From: Glandiceps talaboti
Taxonomy: Eukaryota; Hemichordata; Enteropneusta; Spengelidae
Length of the DNA: 64,000 bases
Direction of reading: 5' to 3'
Assembly (NCBI RefSeq): GCF_964340395.1
Contig: NC_135558.1
Location: 24,360,564 to 24,424,563, forward strand
The position numbers were made by a program, and so were the translations under genes. This document shows, one piece after another, positions 28,201 through 42,100 of this stretch (its first letter is position 1; each line of letters opens with the position of its first letter). Under the pieces are notes generated by a model. That model was not told the origin of the DNA. It searched no databases and saw only the letters and a list, made by a program, of their open reading frames with translations.

Positions 28201-30518
28201 CACTCATCGAATGGACATCTTCGTCTATCGTGATCGCCGAAAGTGACACTTCCCGCATTTTTTGGCCCCCGGACCTTTCGCTTGTTCCCTGGAATATCTT
28301 CTTTGAAGTCTGTCATGTGTCTTGGTAGCGATATCAAACTCTGTCTGTAATGATACGATGTCATTGCTCAAAGACTCAAATGCTATTTCTTGTGGCGATT
28401 GATATTCAAAATTAGTCAAGTCAATATCCATGTCAACATCTTCATCGATATTGCCGTCGTCCAAATCTGTACCTTTAGCCAACAGCCTTGGTTGTTTTCT
28501 AGGTGAACTATTGTTTACAGAAAAGAGTTGGTGTGGCTGTAAAGACTGATTGCTATCGTCGACGTCGGTATCAACAATACTGCATTCTGGGCTTTCCTTT
28601 TGTAATCCAAGATGGGACTTTGGTGTCTGCAGTTTAGCTACTGCATTCAATATCATGCGTCTATGCACGGCACTAACTCATGTGGTAAATTTGTCGAAGT
28701 CTCTTGCTTTGAAAAACTTCAGCATATTTGCATTGGTGAAGTCTAACCTCTTATAATAATCAGTATATTTCAACAGTGAAGAATCGATTGTGAGAACAAA
28801 ATCGTCAATTTCCTTTGGTTTTAGAGTGGTCGCCATTATGAATTATAACAATTCTGGTACACAATTCTAAGAGGGATCACTGGATTCACTGACCACTATC
28901 ATATGTGATGGGTGACTGACAGGAAAGAATGTTTACATTTTGAGAGTAATCCTTTTTAGTACGGCTTTTGTATATGATAACTTATTGTTTTGTATATGAT
29001 AACTTATTGGGGAGGGTATTTATTCTCGGCTTGTATGTGTAGAATACACTTTATTAGTCCACGTCGAACGAAGTCCGGGACAGGGACTTATGGATTGGGT
29101 TCCATCCGTCCATCCGTCCAGAGCCATTTCTTTGAGATGCCTGGACCGATTTTTTTCAAACTTGGTACAGGGGCAACATACAATGGCATACATATGTACG
29201 TCAATTTGTTTCATGATACGATCCAATATGGGTGCCTAGCAGCCATTTTGTTTGCAAATTTTGCATGTCCAAAGCCATAACCCGGACTTGCTTAAACAGA
29301 TCTCTTTCAAAGTTGGTGTTAGCACAGTGTTCTATGACATACATGTGCATATCCATTTTCGTCGTGATTGCAAGAACAGGATTTACAGCTCATTGAAGGC
29401 TTGAAAAGAGAGACCATCGATAACAAATAAAGAAATAAAAGATGAGCTGATTAATGAAATCAGCATTGAAACTGTTGGTTGAGGCGACAGTGGAGGAAAG
29501 TGGACTAAGAAGAGAACGAGTGTGATACCGGGTCAAAGATTTACTCATTTATGCTATACACAAGCTTATTTTGATATATATTCATACCAAGGACCCATTC
29601 CACTTGAAGTTTATGGATGAATGTGGCATCAAAATATCAACTGGACAGTCAATGTATGGTCACTCACTGAGAGGATCGAAATGTGTTGAAATTGGGTGTT
29701 ATTTACCGGGTGCAAATCATACACTAAATTTACTTGTATGTGCAGACGGCATCAAATATTCAGCAGTTAACAACGGAGCATCAAACACCAATGAATTTGT
29801 AAATTTCTTTGTGGAAGCAAACAATGCATTCACTGATCTAGAGAACTCGTCACTTATTCCTGGAGATATTGTTATAGTCGACAACGCTCCCTTTCATCAC
29901 CACAAAGCTGAAGTTCTTCTTTCTAATAATTTGGACGACCATGGCATTGAACTCATATATCTTCCGACATACTCACCTGACTTTAATCTGGCGGAAAATT
30001 GTTTTAATAAGCTAAAAGCATTTTTAAAAAGAGACCAATACAGAACTTTGCTGCACGAGAACGTAGTCATCGCAGTTTATGATGTAATTTCTTTGATTGC
30101 ATCTGGTGACACGTGGTAATATTTTATTGATACTGATTACATTGATTTGTAGTTGAGTTTTGGTCGTTTAACACTTACATGTATCGCTTGTTGGAATAAT
30201 TGTCTTGTGTTCAATCTCAGTCTAATGTTCAAACCATTGTATTGCATTATTTTCAATAGTGTAATAACATCAACTTCAGTCCAGCTAAGGCATAGTCGTA
30301 TTTTTCGACCTTCTGTAATTAAATACCACACATTGCGTTGATTGTTTGAATTCAACTTTTCAAAGAGCGTAGTTGTTTATATACAGGGGTCTTATCAATT
30401 GAGTTTATCTTGAAAATCACAGTTGTGTCTATTCCTTTCACACTACTCGATTGAATTCAAATGTACATTTCCAGTGTTGTGATTTGTCAAGATGCCTGTA
30501 TGAGCAACAACACTAGTT

Positions 30519-30584
<66 letters not shown>

Positions 30585-33500
30585 AAATTTATTTAAGTAG
30601 CCAGGGTAGCCAGGAAACAACCGAAGCTGATTTCCACCTTGGCCCTGTTACCACACCAAAAACACATTACATACCACACTAAAAGAGATTACAAACAATG
30701 CGGAAGCAACGTTTAACAAGACGATGAAAAAGCAACGATATCAATAGGTAAATTTACACCGCCATCCAGTTACACCATACTGGAAGTCATTCTCTCTGAC
30801 ATTATATGATTTATGTATGTATTTCTAAAAGTATGAATTGCTTTGCACTGCTTAATATGTGTTGGTAGACTGTTACATAAAACAGCTCCAGAGTATTTAA
30901 AGGTTCTCTTGCTGGAATTACTGCTAATTCTTGGCACATGCGTATTGAGATTGGAACATTGTCAGGTGGAATAGTTATGTACTTCATCCAACCTCTTGAC
31001 ATATTTTAATACAGAGGTGTCAATTTATGAAGAACTTTAAAATAAATGCCCACCTTCTGAAAAGCAAAACGCTCATTACATGACAACCAATTTAAACTCT
31101 CTAACATAGTAAAAGAGTGGGTCCTAGGCCCACACTGAAGGATTATGCTTGCTGCTTTATTTTGGAGCCTCTGAAGTCTGGTCAGCAAAGTCGTACCACT
31201 GTTTGATCACACTACTGCAGTGTAGTCAAACAGTGGCAGTACCATCGCATTATAAAGCATCTTTGTAGTATCAAATGTAAGATATGGTCTTACCCTCCTA
31301 AGCACACCCAGCCTTTGTGATATTTTACTACAAATTTTAGTTATGTGCGTTGACTGATGATGTCATACGTGCATGTACATATGTTTTCAAATAAGTGAAC
31401 ATGGCATCTTTTGTTCGCTCTGAGAGTCACAAGAGCATAGAAACTTCATATTTTTAAAACAAATACTGAAGACAAACTAGCAACCCATGTGCCAGAAATG
31501 GATTCAGAAATGAACTGACTGCTCATGTCAAGTTTTACAGTAATGTTCCATGTCAGACATACTATGACCACTGACTCCCCATGTCAAGTTTTAGTTAATT
31601 AAAAGTTTTACAACTTGTTGATGTTGAAGTAGCATATAGTTCAGTTATCAGAAAGGCAAAAATTTTGTAGTTTGAATACCAATCTAAAAAGAGTGTTATT
31701 TTACATCAGATTTTTCCCAGAAGTATTGGCTAGAATCCGGCATTACTATAGTACACCGGGTAGTATACATAGAAAATCATCATTCCCCAATGTTTTATGG
31801 TAAACGTATTATGGTAAACATACTTGGTTAATTCAAGTATGTCTGCTACTATCATACCATAATTGTTTAATGTTTTCTCTCATGGGCGTATATTGTAGGT
31901 AATGCTAGAGGATACAGATGAAGTTAAAGAACTCAAGAATTTTCCCGGACCACTTGTCAGGTAGAACTCATATTAATACTCCTCAGAATTATTTAATATG
32001 TGAAGTGTTGTTAGACACTGTTCCAAAAATGACCAGAATAGGTTTTTATCCTCACTCGGATGATGCCAAAGGTGATTATTACATTTGTGTGCCCATGCAT
32101 CTGTATATATTCATATCTCTGACATGCAATGGCTGATTACTTTCAAACCTGGCACAAAGGTGACGTATAGTATGGAACATATGCATGTCGATGTCCTTTA
32201 TTCTTTATTCTTTATTGGAATCCAATCAGCTTTCTACAGAGTAGTGGCTGTTTTTCCTGGAGCCATAGAAATATCTTTAAAAAGTACATAAAACACAAAG
32301 TAATAAGTAACTCAATGAATATATAAAACAAAACAAAACAAAACAGTACAAAGTCGAGTACTGTCGCTAAAGAGTTAAAACATGTATACAATTCAAGAAA
32401 CGATTACAAAACATCAAGTACGTGTCGGGCACATGTCTGTTTACAACCATTCAGAGATTCCAGATCTCTTTATAGATCTGGGAATCCAATTCCAAATATT
32501 GGATGCCATATATTTCAAAGAACTTCTATGGCAGTCATTGTGATAGAAATCTCCTCTGACACTAGCCCTGGTTCTGTAATTATGAACTTTATATATTTTG
32601 GTTGAAGTGTTAAGATAATGAGGAGTTACTTTATTGTTGATCTTATACATTAAAACACATTTACAGAAATAAAATCTTTGCTTCACTGACATCCACTTCA
32701 GGCATGTTAACATTTCAATGCTGTGTGTTCTATAGTGACATTTCAAAATAATACTCATGTCACTTTGTTTTGCAACGTTTGCAAATTTGACAAAATGGCT
32801 GATGCCAAAACCAAATGGACTACCATTCGTTTGTCATACTTGTTGTGGTTGATGTATACAAGAACAGAACGTCATGACATTTTAGTGTCCGACAGGCATA
32901 CAGGGTGTTATTAAGATGAGTGTCTGGATTTTAGTGGTGCCTTACTTTCACAAGCAGAGCATATGAAATCATCGCTAACACTAGTAGAAATACGCCAGTA
33001 CACCAAACTGACACTCAAGCGTCATGGGTTCCATTTTTAGCACAACTAAACTGAAATTTGGTGAAGAAGTTGATAGGGGTATGTAGAAAAAAAAGAAGAT
33101 GTTCACGACATGGTGATCCCATCAGAGATATGCAGATGAGGAATATAAATGTGATATTTTGGTAAAAAAATCTTTAATTCCAAATGTATGCAGGGAAGTT
33201 TCTGGGGGTGTGATATTAATTACGTGATGATCCCATTAGTGATATGCAAATTATCATTAAAAAGACATGATGCTTTGATGAAATGTTTGTCAGTCAGTGA
33301 CACTGCAATTTTATCACCTTGAGGCTGCTTGGAAACATTCTCCATCTAAGTTTAACACAAACTGAAGCATAGATTGGTTCAAGGTAAAATGCCTGGATGT
33401 CTGTCTGTCTGTCTGTCTGTCTTGTAGATGATGCAAGTAATTTTGGTATCTAACTTTATCTCTCAATTACTGGGGCTGAAATTTGATAATGATTCTAAAA

Positions 33501-33966
33501 GTCTGAAAAGAGCGAATGTGTCATACTTATGTAATTAGCCCTAGCAACCATGACCACGCCCATAGCAACAGTTAAATGATAAGGTCTGTTGCAAATATAA
33601 CAGTAGGGATGGGTAGGCAATTGTATATAATTATTTTTAAGATCTGCAAATTTCCATAACAACAGGTAAACGATGACATATAATGCCAATATAACACCAG
33701 TGAAGGGAAGAGAAATGAATAAACATTCCAAAAATGTATGTAGATATGCTTAGCAACAAGACCACAGTCATAGCAACAGTTAAATGATGGTGTATATTAC
33801 AGATATAACACCATGGATGGGTAGGCATGGGAATAAATCTTCAAAAAATGTATGCAAATATGTGTAGCACCTAGAACACATAATCATAATAGAAAATTAA
33901 AGTTTACTCGAAATAGTTTTGATACAATGCCATTGGCGCTTTTATTAGCACATCTGAAATGATGAA

Positions 33967-34054
<88 letters not shown>

Positions 34055-36109
34055 GAAATAGACTCTTAGAGTGTTTGACACAGTGTGTGTAAACAACTTT
34101 GAGTGAAAAACCTGACTGACTGATTGATTGATTGCCTTGATATTTGGTGGAGACATTACTTAGGGCGTGTAGATGGGAAATTGTTCAAATGAAAATGATC
34201 GCATCGGCTTGGTTGCCAGTGCTGTAAGTGCAAGGCTGCACGAACTGGACCAAGTGAAAGAGTTCTGTTATTTGGGTGATACCTTGGATGGTGCAGGAGG
34301 CAGTTAGCTTGCAGTGACAAAAAGAGTGGGACTGGAATGGAGGAAGTTCAGAGACCTTGAATCTGCACTATGTGGTTGTAGGCTAACTCTAGCAATGAAA
34401 GGGTGGATCTACAAGGTGTGAGGCCAGTTATGACATATGCGGCAGAAACATGGATGATAAGAGCAGTGGAAGAGGGTATCTTGTGTGTAGGAGTCATGAT
34501 GGGTGAATGGTTAGCGTGACCGGCTTGGAATCTACAGGTTGCAGGTTCGAGCCCCGTCGCTGCCTGCTGTTTGTTTCTGAGTGGCTAAAGTCCTTGGGCA
34601 AGATTTGAACCACGACTGTGCCTCAGTCAACCCAGCTGTATAACTGGGGACCTGGTAGGATGTAGGTTGCAATGTGAAGGCTTTAATCCTATACGCTTAA
34701 ATGGCTGCAATGGATTGTATGCTCCCCGGGGAGTTGAGGAAGACTAAAGGGCCGTTGTGCCGTTCTGATCCGAGCCAGGGGTAATAATTGTAAAGCGCTT
34801 TGAGCACGGAGTGGAAAAGCACTATATAAGAAACCAACATTATGAGAGAGAGCTATGGTTAGAAAGATATGTGGTGTCAAATTGAGTGACAGGGTTGGCT
34901 CAGAGATGCTATAATGGAACGGCTAGGTCTATGTGAGTCAATTGTAGAGGTAGCAAGGCGCAGCTGTCTGATATGGTGTGGACATGTGCTGAGGAAAGAT
35001 GAGAGGAGTGAAGAGGGCATGGAATCTGGAGGTGGATGGAAAAAAAGGAGAGGGCAACCAAAGCTGACATGGAAGAGTATGGTGGAAGGACAATGTAAAC
35101 AGATTGGATTAAACATCAATGACTATGGGAACAGGCAGAAATGAAGGATTGTGATTGCCACATGGAAAGAAGGACAGTCGGTGACACCCCCACCCCCGCC
35201 ATGGGGAGGAAATCGACTTTAATTAATGATTGATGATGATGATGGTCACTTCAGTGATATGCAAATTAGGTGTAAAAATGTGTCTTTTTGTCAAAATTTT
35301 ATAATTCCAAAATTACAGAGCAGATTGGGCTGAAATTGACTGGGGATGCATCTAGAGATGTGTAGATGAAGTTGTATTCACAACATGATGATGTAACCAA
35401 ATGTGCCTAGCAACAAGAACATGCCCATACATGTAGCAACAGCCAAATACAGTTGTGCTATAATGCCATTGGTGCTGTTTATATATAGATATATTAGATG
35501 ACTAAAATTAAAATGTAACTGTTGTGTTCATTTGATTTCAAAACACTCACATACATATGTACACTGTTGTGTTCATTTGATTTCAAAACACTCACATACA
35601 TATGTACACTGTTGTGTTCATTTGATTTCAAAACACTCACATACATATGTACACTGTTGTGTTCATTTGATTTCAAAACACTCACATACTATGATACATT
35701 ATTTAAAAGGTTGAATATTCTTGACATTTTCAAACAGCACAAATTACAGCTTGCCGTTCTCGTTCATGACGTTTTGCACCTCAGATTACCGGATACCTTT
35801 CAGGATTTTTTCACTCCCATTAAACACTCCTTCACAACACGACAGAGCTCCAGAAACGACCTTACTATCCCAAAAGCAAACCATAGGACTGGTCAGTTCA
35901 CTGTCAAGTATGCAGGTGCTAAACTATGGAATAGCATCCCTTACAACATTCGCAACATAAATAGCAGAAGTCATTTTCAAACAGAGTTCAAAAACTATCT
36001 CCAATCATTGTAAGCTAGTTATACTTCATATTCATAGAGATTGATTACCGTTTGTCTGTATATTTAAGTAGGTCATTTGTTGTTTCTTTTCGTGTATTTG
36101 CTTGTTTGG

Positions 36110-36143
<34 letters not shown>

Positions 36144-39100
36144 CCACCTATATTTATACAATGTATTTTGTAAATCCTTTATGATTTTTTTCTATTCTGT
36201 CAATATTGCAATATACTCAATTTGACCAGCAGCCCCAGTAATTAGTAATTCCTAATCCCTAAGATTGTAAAAGGGGACGGACTCGACGAGTTGCAAAGAC
36301 AACTATTTTTCGTCTCCCTTTCCCAAGTTGAATACTTCATATATTGTAGAATTGTTATATATGTATATGTATATATATTTCTGGGAATAAAGAAGATTAT
36401 TATGTTACATATGTACACTGTTGTGTTCATTTGATTTCAAAACACTCACATACATATGTACACTGTTGTGTTCAATTGATTTCAAAACACTCACATACAT
36501 ATGTACACTGTTGTGTTCATTTGATTTCAAAACACTCACATACATATGTACACTGTTGTGTTCATTTGATTTCAAAACACTCACATACATATGTACACTG
36601 TTGTGTTCATTTGATTTCAAAACACTCACATACATATGTACACTGATGTGTTCATTTGATTTCAAAACACTCACATACATATGTACACTGATGTGTTCAT
36701 TTGATTTCAAAACACTCACATACATATGTACACTGTTGTGTTCATTTGATTTCAAAACACTCACATACATATGTACACTTGTGTTCATTTGATTTCAAAA
36801 CACTCACATACATATGTACACTGTTGTGTTCATTTGATTTCAAAACACTCACATACATATGTACACTGATGTGTTCATTTGATTTCAAAACACTCACATA
36901 CATATGTACACTGATGTGTTCATTTGATTTCAAAACACTCACATACATATGTACACTGTTGTGTTCATTTGATTTCAAAACACTCACATACATATGTACA
37001 CTGTTGTGTTCATTTGATTTCAAAACACTCACATACATATGTACACTGTTGTGTTCATTTGATTTCAAAACACTCACATACATATGTACACTGATGTGTT
37101 CATTTGATTTCAAAACACTCACATACATATGTACACTGATGTGTTCATTTGATTTCAAAACACTCACATACATATGTACACTGTTGTGTTCATTTGATTT
37201 CAAAACACTCACATACTGTGATACATATGTACACTGTTGTGTTCATTTGATTTCGAAACACTCACATACATATGTACACTGTTGTGTTCATTTGATTTCG
37301 AAACACTCACATACATATGTACACTGTTGTGTTCATTTGATTTTGAAACACTCGCATACATATGTACAATGACTGGTGTGGTATTGCATCGGTGCAATTC
37401 AAATGTGCATGCACATGTAGATGTAAGAATAATTGATATACGATATGACAACATGATGCAGTAGTGTTTTAATAAAGCACAGCTGTGTTTTGTCTTTGGC
37501 TTACAATCAAAGTTGAGATATGATACTTTACCTCCTTTAGGAATGATACCCATAAGGGTGATGTGATCCGATTTGCCACAGATAGAGCTGCTATATGTAA
37601 GAATAGCCCTGATCTGGTTGATAAGACATCAGCTGCATTACTATGGCAACTGATGGTGCTATTATGCAGACAGAATGGAGTAAGTAAATATCCACTTTTT
37701 CACTATATGACATATGTATAATGTAGAAATCACTTTAAATCATGAATAGATATGAGTTTATTGGACATGAATGAGTCAATGAATAACTTGTATTGTTTTC
37801 TTAAAAGTACTAGACTTTTGAACTAGAAATGTTCAATTACCATAAGTCCCTGTCAAAAAACACATTGCTCTATTGGTATGCTACTGTTATTATTAGTCAC
37901 TTGTCAGCCTGGTTACAAGTTTACATACACACCAAGAAGTAAGATTTTATTAGCACAATTTAACTAAGGTTCAGTAGTGCTATTGGCATGGTAAAGTCAA
38001 AAGTGTCTGCCTGCCTGCCTGTTTGTCTTTCTGTGGTTGTGGACAATGTATGTATGTAAACAACTTGCAGTAAAAAACTGCATGACCAATAAGTTCACTT
38101 AATTCAGTACATTAGGCCACTGGCTCTGATGTATAGCATGAATATAAATTATTAGTCCCCGCCGGACGAAGTCCGGGACGGGGACTTATGGATTGGGTTC
38201 CGTCTGTCCGTCCGTCCGTCCGTCCGTCCATCCGCAGCCGTTTTCTGGACTGATTTTTTTCAAACTTGGTACAGGGGCAACATACAATGGCATACATATG
38301 CACGTCAATTTGTTTCATGATACGATCCAATATGGCCGCCTGGCAGCCATTTTGTTTGCAAATTTTCCCTGTCTAAAACCATAACTCAGACATGTTTGAA
38401 CAGATCTCATTCAAAGTTGGTATTAGGACAGTGTTCTATGACATACATGTGCGTATCCATTTTCATCGTGATACAATCCAATATGGCCGCCTGGCAGCCA
38501 TTTTGTTTGCGAATTTTCCATGTCCAAAGCCATAACTCATCTCATTCAAAGTTGGTATTAGGACAGTGTTTTATGACATACATGTACATATTCATTGTTG
38601 TTGTGATACGATCCAATATGGCCACCTGGCAGCCATTTTGTAATTATACACTTGGATGTACAGGTGTGCTGTAATACCATTGGTGTTACTAACCTGTCTA
38701 CATCTACAATTTACATTTATTATACACTTGGATGTACAGGTGTGCTGTAATACCATTGGTGTTTCTAACCTGTCTACATCTACAATTTATATAATTATAC
38801 ACTTGGATGTACAGGTGTGCTGTAATACTGTTGGTGTTACTAACCTGTCTACATCTACAATTTACATTAATTATACACTTGGATGTACAGGTGTGCTGTA
38901 ATACCATTGGTGTTACTAACCTGTCTACATCTACAATATACATAATTATACACTTGGATGTACAGGTGTGCTGTAATACCATTGATGTTACTAACCTGTC
39001 TACATATACAATTTACATTAATTATACACTTGGATGTACAGGTGTGCTGTAATACCATTGGTGTTACTAACCTGTCTACATCTACAATATACATAATTAT

Positions 39101-42100
39101 ACACTTGGATGTACAGGTGTGCTGTAATACTGTTGGTGTTACTAACCTGTCTACATCTACAATTTACATTAATTATACACTTGGATGTACAGGTGTGCTG
39201 TAATACCGTTGGTGTTACTAACCTGTCTACATCTACAATTTACATAATTATACACTTGGATGTACAGGTGTGCTGTAATACCGTTGGTGTTACTAACCTG
39301 TCTACATCTACAATTTACATAATTATACACTTGGATGTACAGGTGTGCTGTAATACCATTGATGTTACTAACCTGTCTACATCTACAATTTACATTAATT
39401 ATACACTTGGATGTACAGGTGTGCTGTAATACCATTGGTGTTACTAACCTGTCTACATCTACAATTTATATAATTATACACTTGGATGTACAGGTGTGCT
39501 GTAATACTGTTGGTGTTACTAACCTGTCTACATCTACAATTTACATTAATTATACACTTGGATGTACAGGTGTGCTGTAATACCATTGGTGTTACTAACC
39601 TGTCTACATCTACAATATACATAATTATACACTTGGATGTACAGGTGTGCTGTAATACCATTGGTGTTACTAACCTGTCTACATATACAATTTACATTAA
39701 TTATACACTTGGATGTACAGGTGTGCTGTAATACCATTGGTGTTACTAACCTGTCTACATCTACAATATACATAATTATACACTTGGATGTACAGGTGTG
39801 CTGTAATACTGTTGGTGTTACTAACCTGTCTACATCTACAATTTACATTAATTATACACTTGGATGTACAGGTGTGCTGTAATACCGTTGGTGTTACTAA
39901 CCTGTCTACATCTACAATTTACATAATTATACACTTGGATGTACAGGTGTGCTGTAATACCGTTGGTGTTACTAACCTGTCTACATCTACAATTTACATA
40001 ATTATACACTTGGATGTACAGGTGTGCTGTAATACCGTTGGTGTTACTAACCTGTCTACATCTACAATTTATATAATTATACACTTGGATGTACAGGTGT
40101 GCTGTAATACCATTGGTGTTACTAACCTGTCTACATCTACAATTTACATAATTATACACTTGGATGTACAGGTGTGCTGTAATACCATTGGTGTTACTAA
40201 CCTGTCTACATCTACAATTTATATAATTATACACTTGGATGTATAGGTGTGCTGTAATACCGTTGGTGTTACTAACCTGTCTACATCTACAATATACATA
40301 ATTATACACTTGGATGTACAGGTGTGCTGTAATACTGTTGGTGTTACTAACCTGTCTACATCTACAATTTACATTAATTATACACTTGGATGTACAGGTG
40401 TGCTGTAATACCGTTGGTGTTACTAACCTGTCTACATCTACAATTTACATTAATTATACACTTGGATGTACAGGTGTGCTGTAATACCGTTGGTGTTACT
40501 AACCTGTCTACATCTACAATTTACATAATTATACACTTGGATGTACAGGTGTGCTGTAATACCATTGGTGTTACTAACCTGTCTACATCTACAATATACA
40601 TAATTATACACTTGGATGTACAGGTGTGCTGTAATACTGTTGGTGTTACTAACCTGTCTACATCTACAATTTACATTAATTATACACTTGGATGTACAGG
40701 TGTGCTGTAATACCGTTGGTGTTACTAACCTGTCTACATCTACAATTTACATTAATTATACACTTGGATGTACAGGTGTGCTGTAATACCATTGGTGTTA
40801 CTAACCTGTCTACATCTACAATTTATATAATTATACACTTGGATGTACAGGTGTGCTGTAATACCGTTGGTGTTACTAACCTGTCTACATCTACAATTTA
40901 TATAATTATACACTTGGATGTACAGGTGTGCTGTAATACCGTTGGTGTTACTAACCTGTCTACATCTACAATTTATATAATTATACACTTGGATGTACAG
41001 GTGTGCTGTAATACCGTTGGTGTTACTAACCTGTCTACATCTACAATTTACATTAATTATACACTTGGATGTACAGGTGTGCTGTAATACCGTTGGTGTT
41101 ACTAACCTGTCTACATCTACATTTTACATAATTATACTTTGGGATGTACCCATATTAGGTGTGCTGTAATACCGTTGGTGTTACTAACCTGTCTACATCT
41201 ACAATTTATATAATTATACACTTGGATGTACAGGTGTGCTGTAATACCATTGGTGTTACTAACCTGTCTACATCTACAATTTACATAATTATACACTTGG
41301 ATGTACAGGTGTGCTGTAATACCTTTGGTGTTACTAACCTGTCTACATCTACAATTTATATAATTATACACTTGGATGTACAGGTGTGCTGTAATACCGT
41401 TGGTGTTACTAACCTGTCTACATCTACAATTTATATAATTATACACTTGGATGTACAGGTGTGCTGTAATACCGTTGGTGTTACTAACCTGTCTTAGGGA
41501 CTTATGGATTGGGTTCCGTCCGTCCGTCCGTCCGTCCATCCGCAGCCGTTTTCTGGACTGATTTTTTTCAAACTTGGTACAGGGGCAACATACAATGGCA
41601 TACATATGCACGTCAATTTGTTTCATGATACGATCCAATATGGCCGCCTGGCAGCCATTTTGTTTGCAAATTTTCCCTGTCTAAAACCATAACTCAGACA
41701 TGTTTGAACAGATCTCATTCAAAGTTGGTATTAGGACAGTGTTCTATGACATACATGTGCGTATCCATTTTCATCGTGATACAATCCAATATGGCCGCCT
41801 GGCAGCCATTTTGTTTGCGAATTTTCCATGTCCAAAGCCATAACTCAGACATGCTTGAACAGATCTCATTCAAAGTTGGTATTAGGACAGTGTTTTATGA
41901 CATACATGTGCATATTCATTGTTGTTGTGATACGATCCAATATGGCCACCTGGCAGCCATTTTGTAATTATACACTTGGATGTACAGGTGTGCTGTAATA
42001 CCATTGGTGTTACTAACCTGTCTACATCTACAATTTACATTTATTATACACTTGGATGTACAGGTGTGCTGTAATACCATTGGTGTTTCTAACCTGTCTA

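Larger units (their letters stand above)
26313..30463. mobile_element. 4.15-kb DNA transposon with about 205-bp terminal inverted repeats and two divergent genes
   Basis: The left end (26313-26517) and right end (about 30260-30463) are inverted copies at about 90 percent identity; both begin CA..GAATTCAATCGAG behind a TA dinucleotide (26311-26312 and 30464-30465), as in TA-targeting Tc1/mariner/IS630-type elements. Inside are a plus-strand DDE transposase (29400-30119) and, divergently, a minus-strand accessory gene (27396-28836). A family A dispersed repeat (29052-29370) has inserted between them. Both genes are disrupted, so this copy is dead. It fills most of SEC16 intron 4. Confidence 0.88.

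Noticed and set aside
34488-34560. Functional tRNA gene
   Set aside because: Box A and box B are present, but no complete cloverleaf or acceptor stem is seen and a SINE body follows directly.
36405-37372. Open frames of 123 to 223 codons on both strands in the 45-bp array
   Set aside because: Repeat artefact: 45 is a multiple of three, all frames repeat the same 15 residues, and there is no promoter, splice or homology support.
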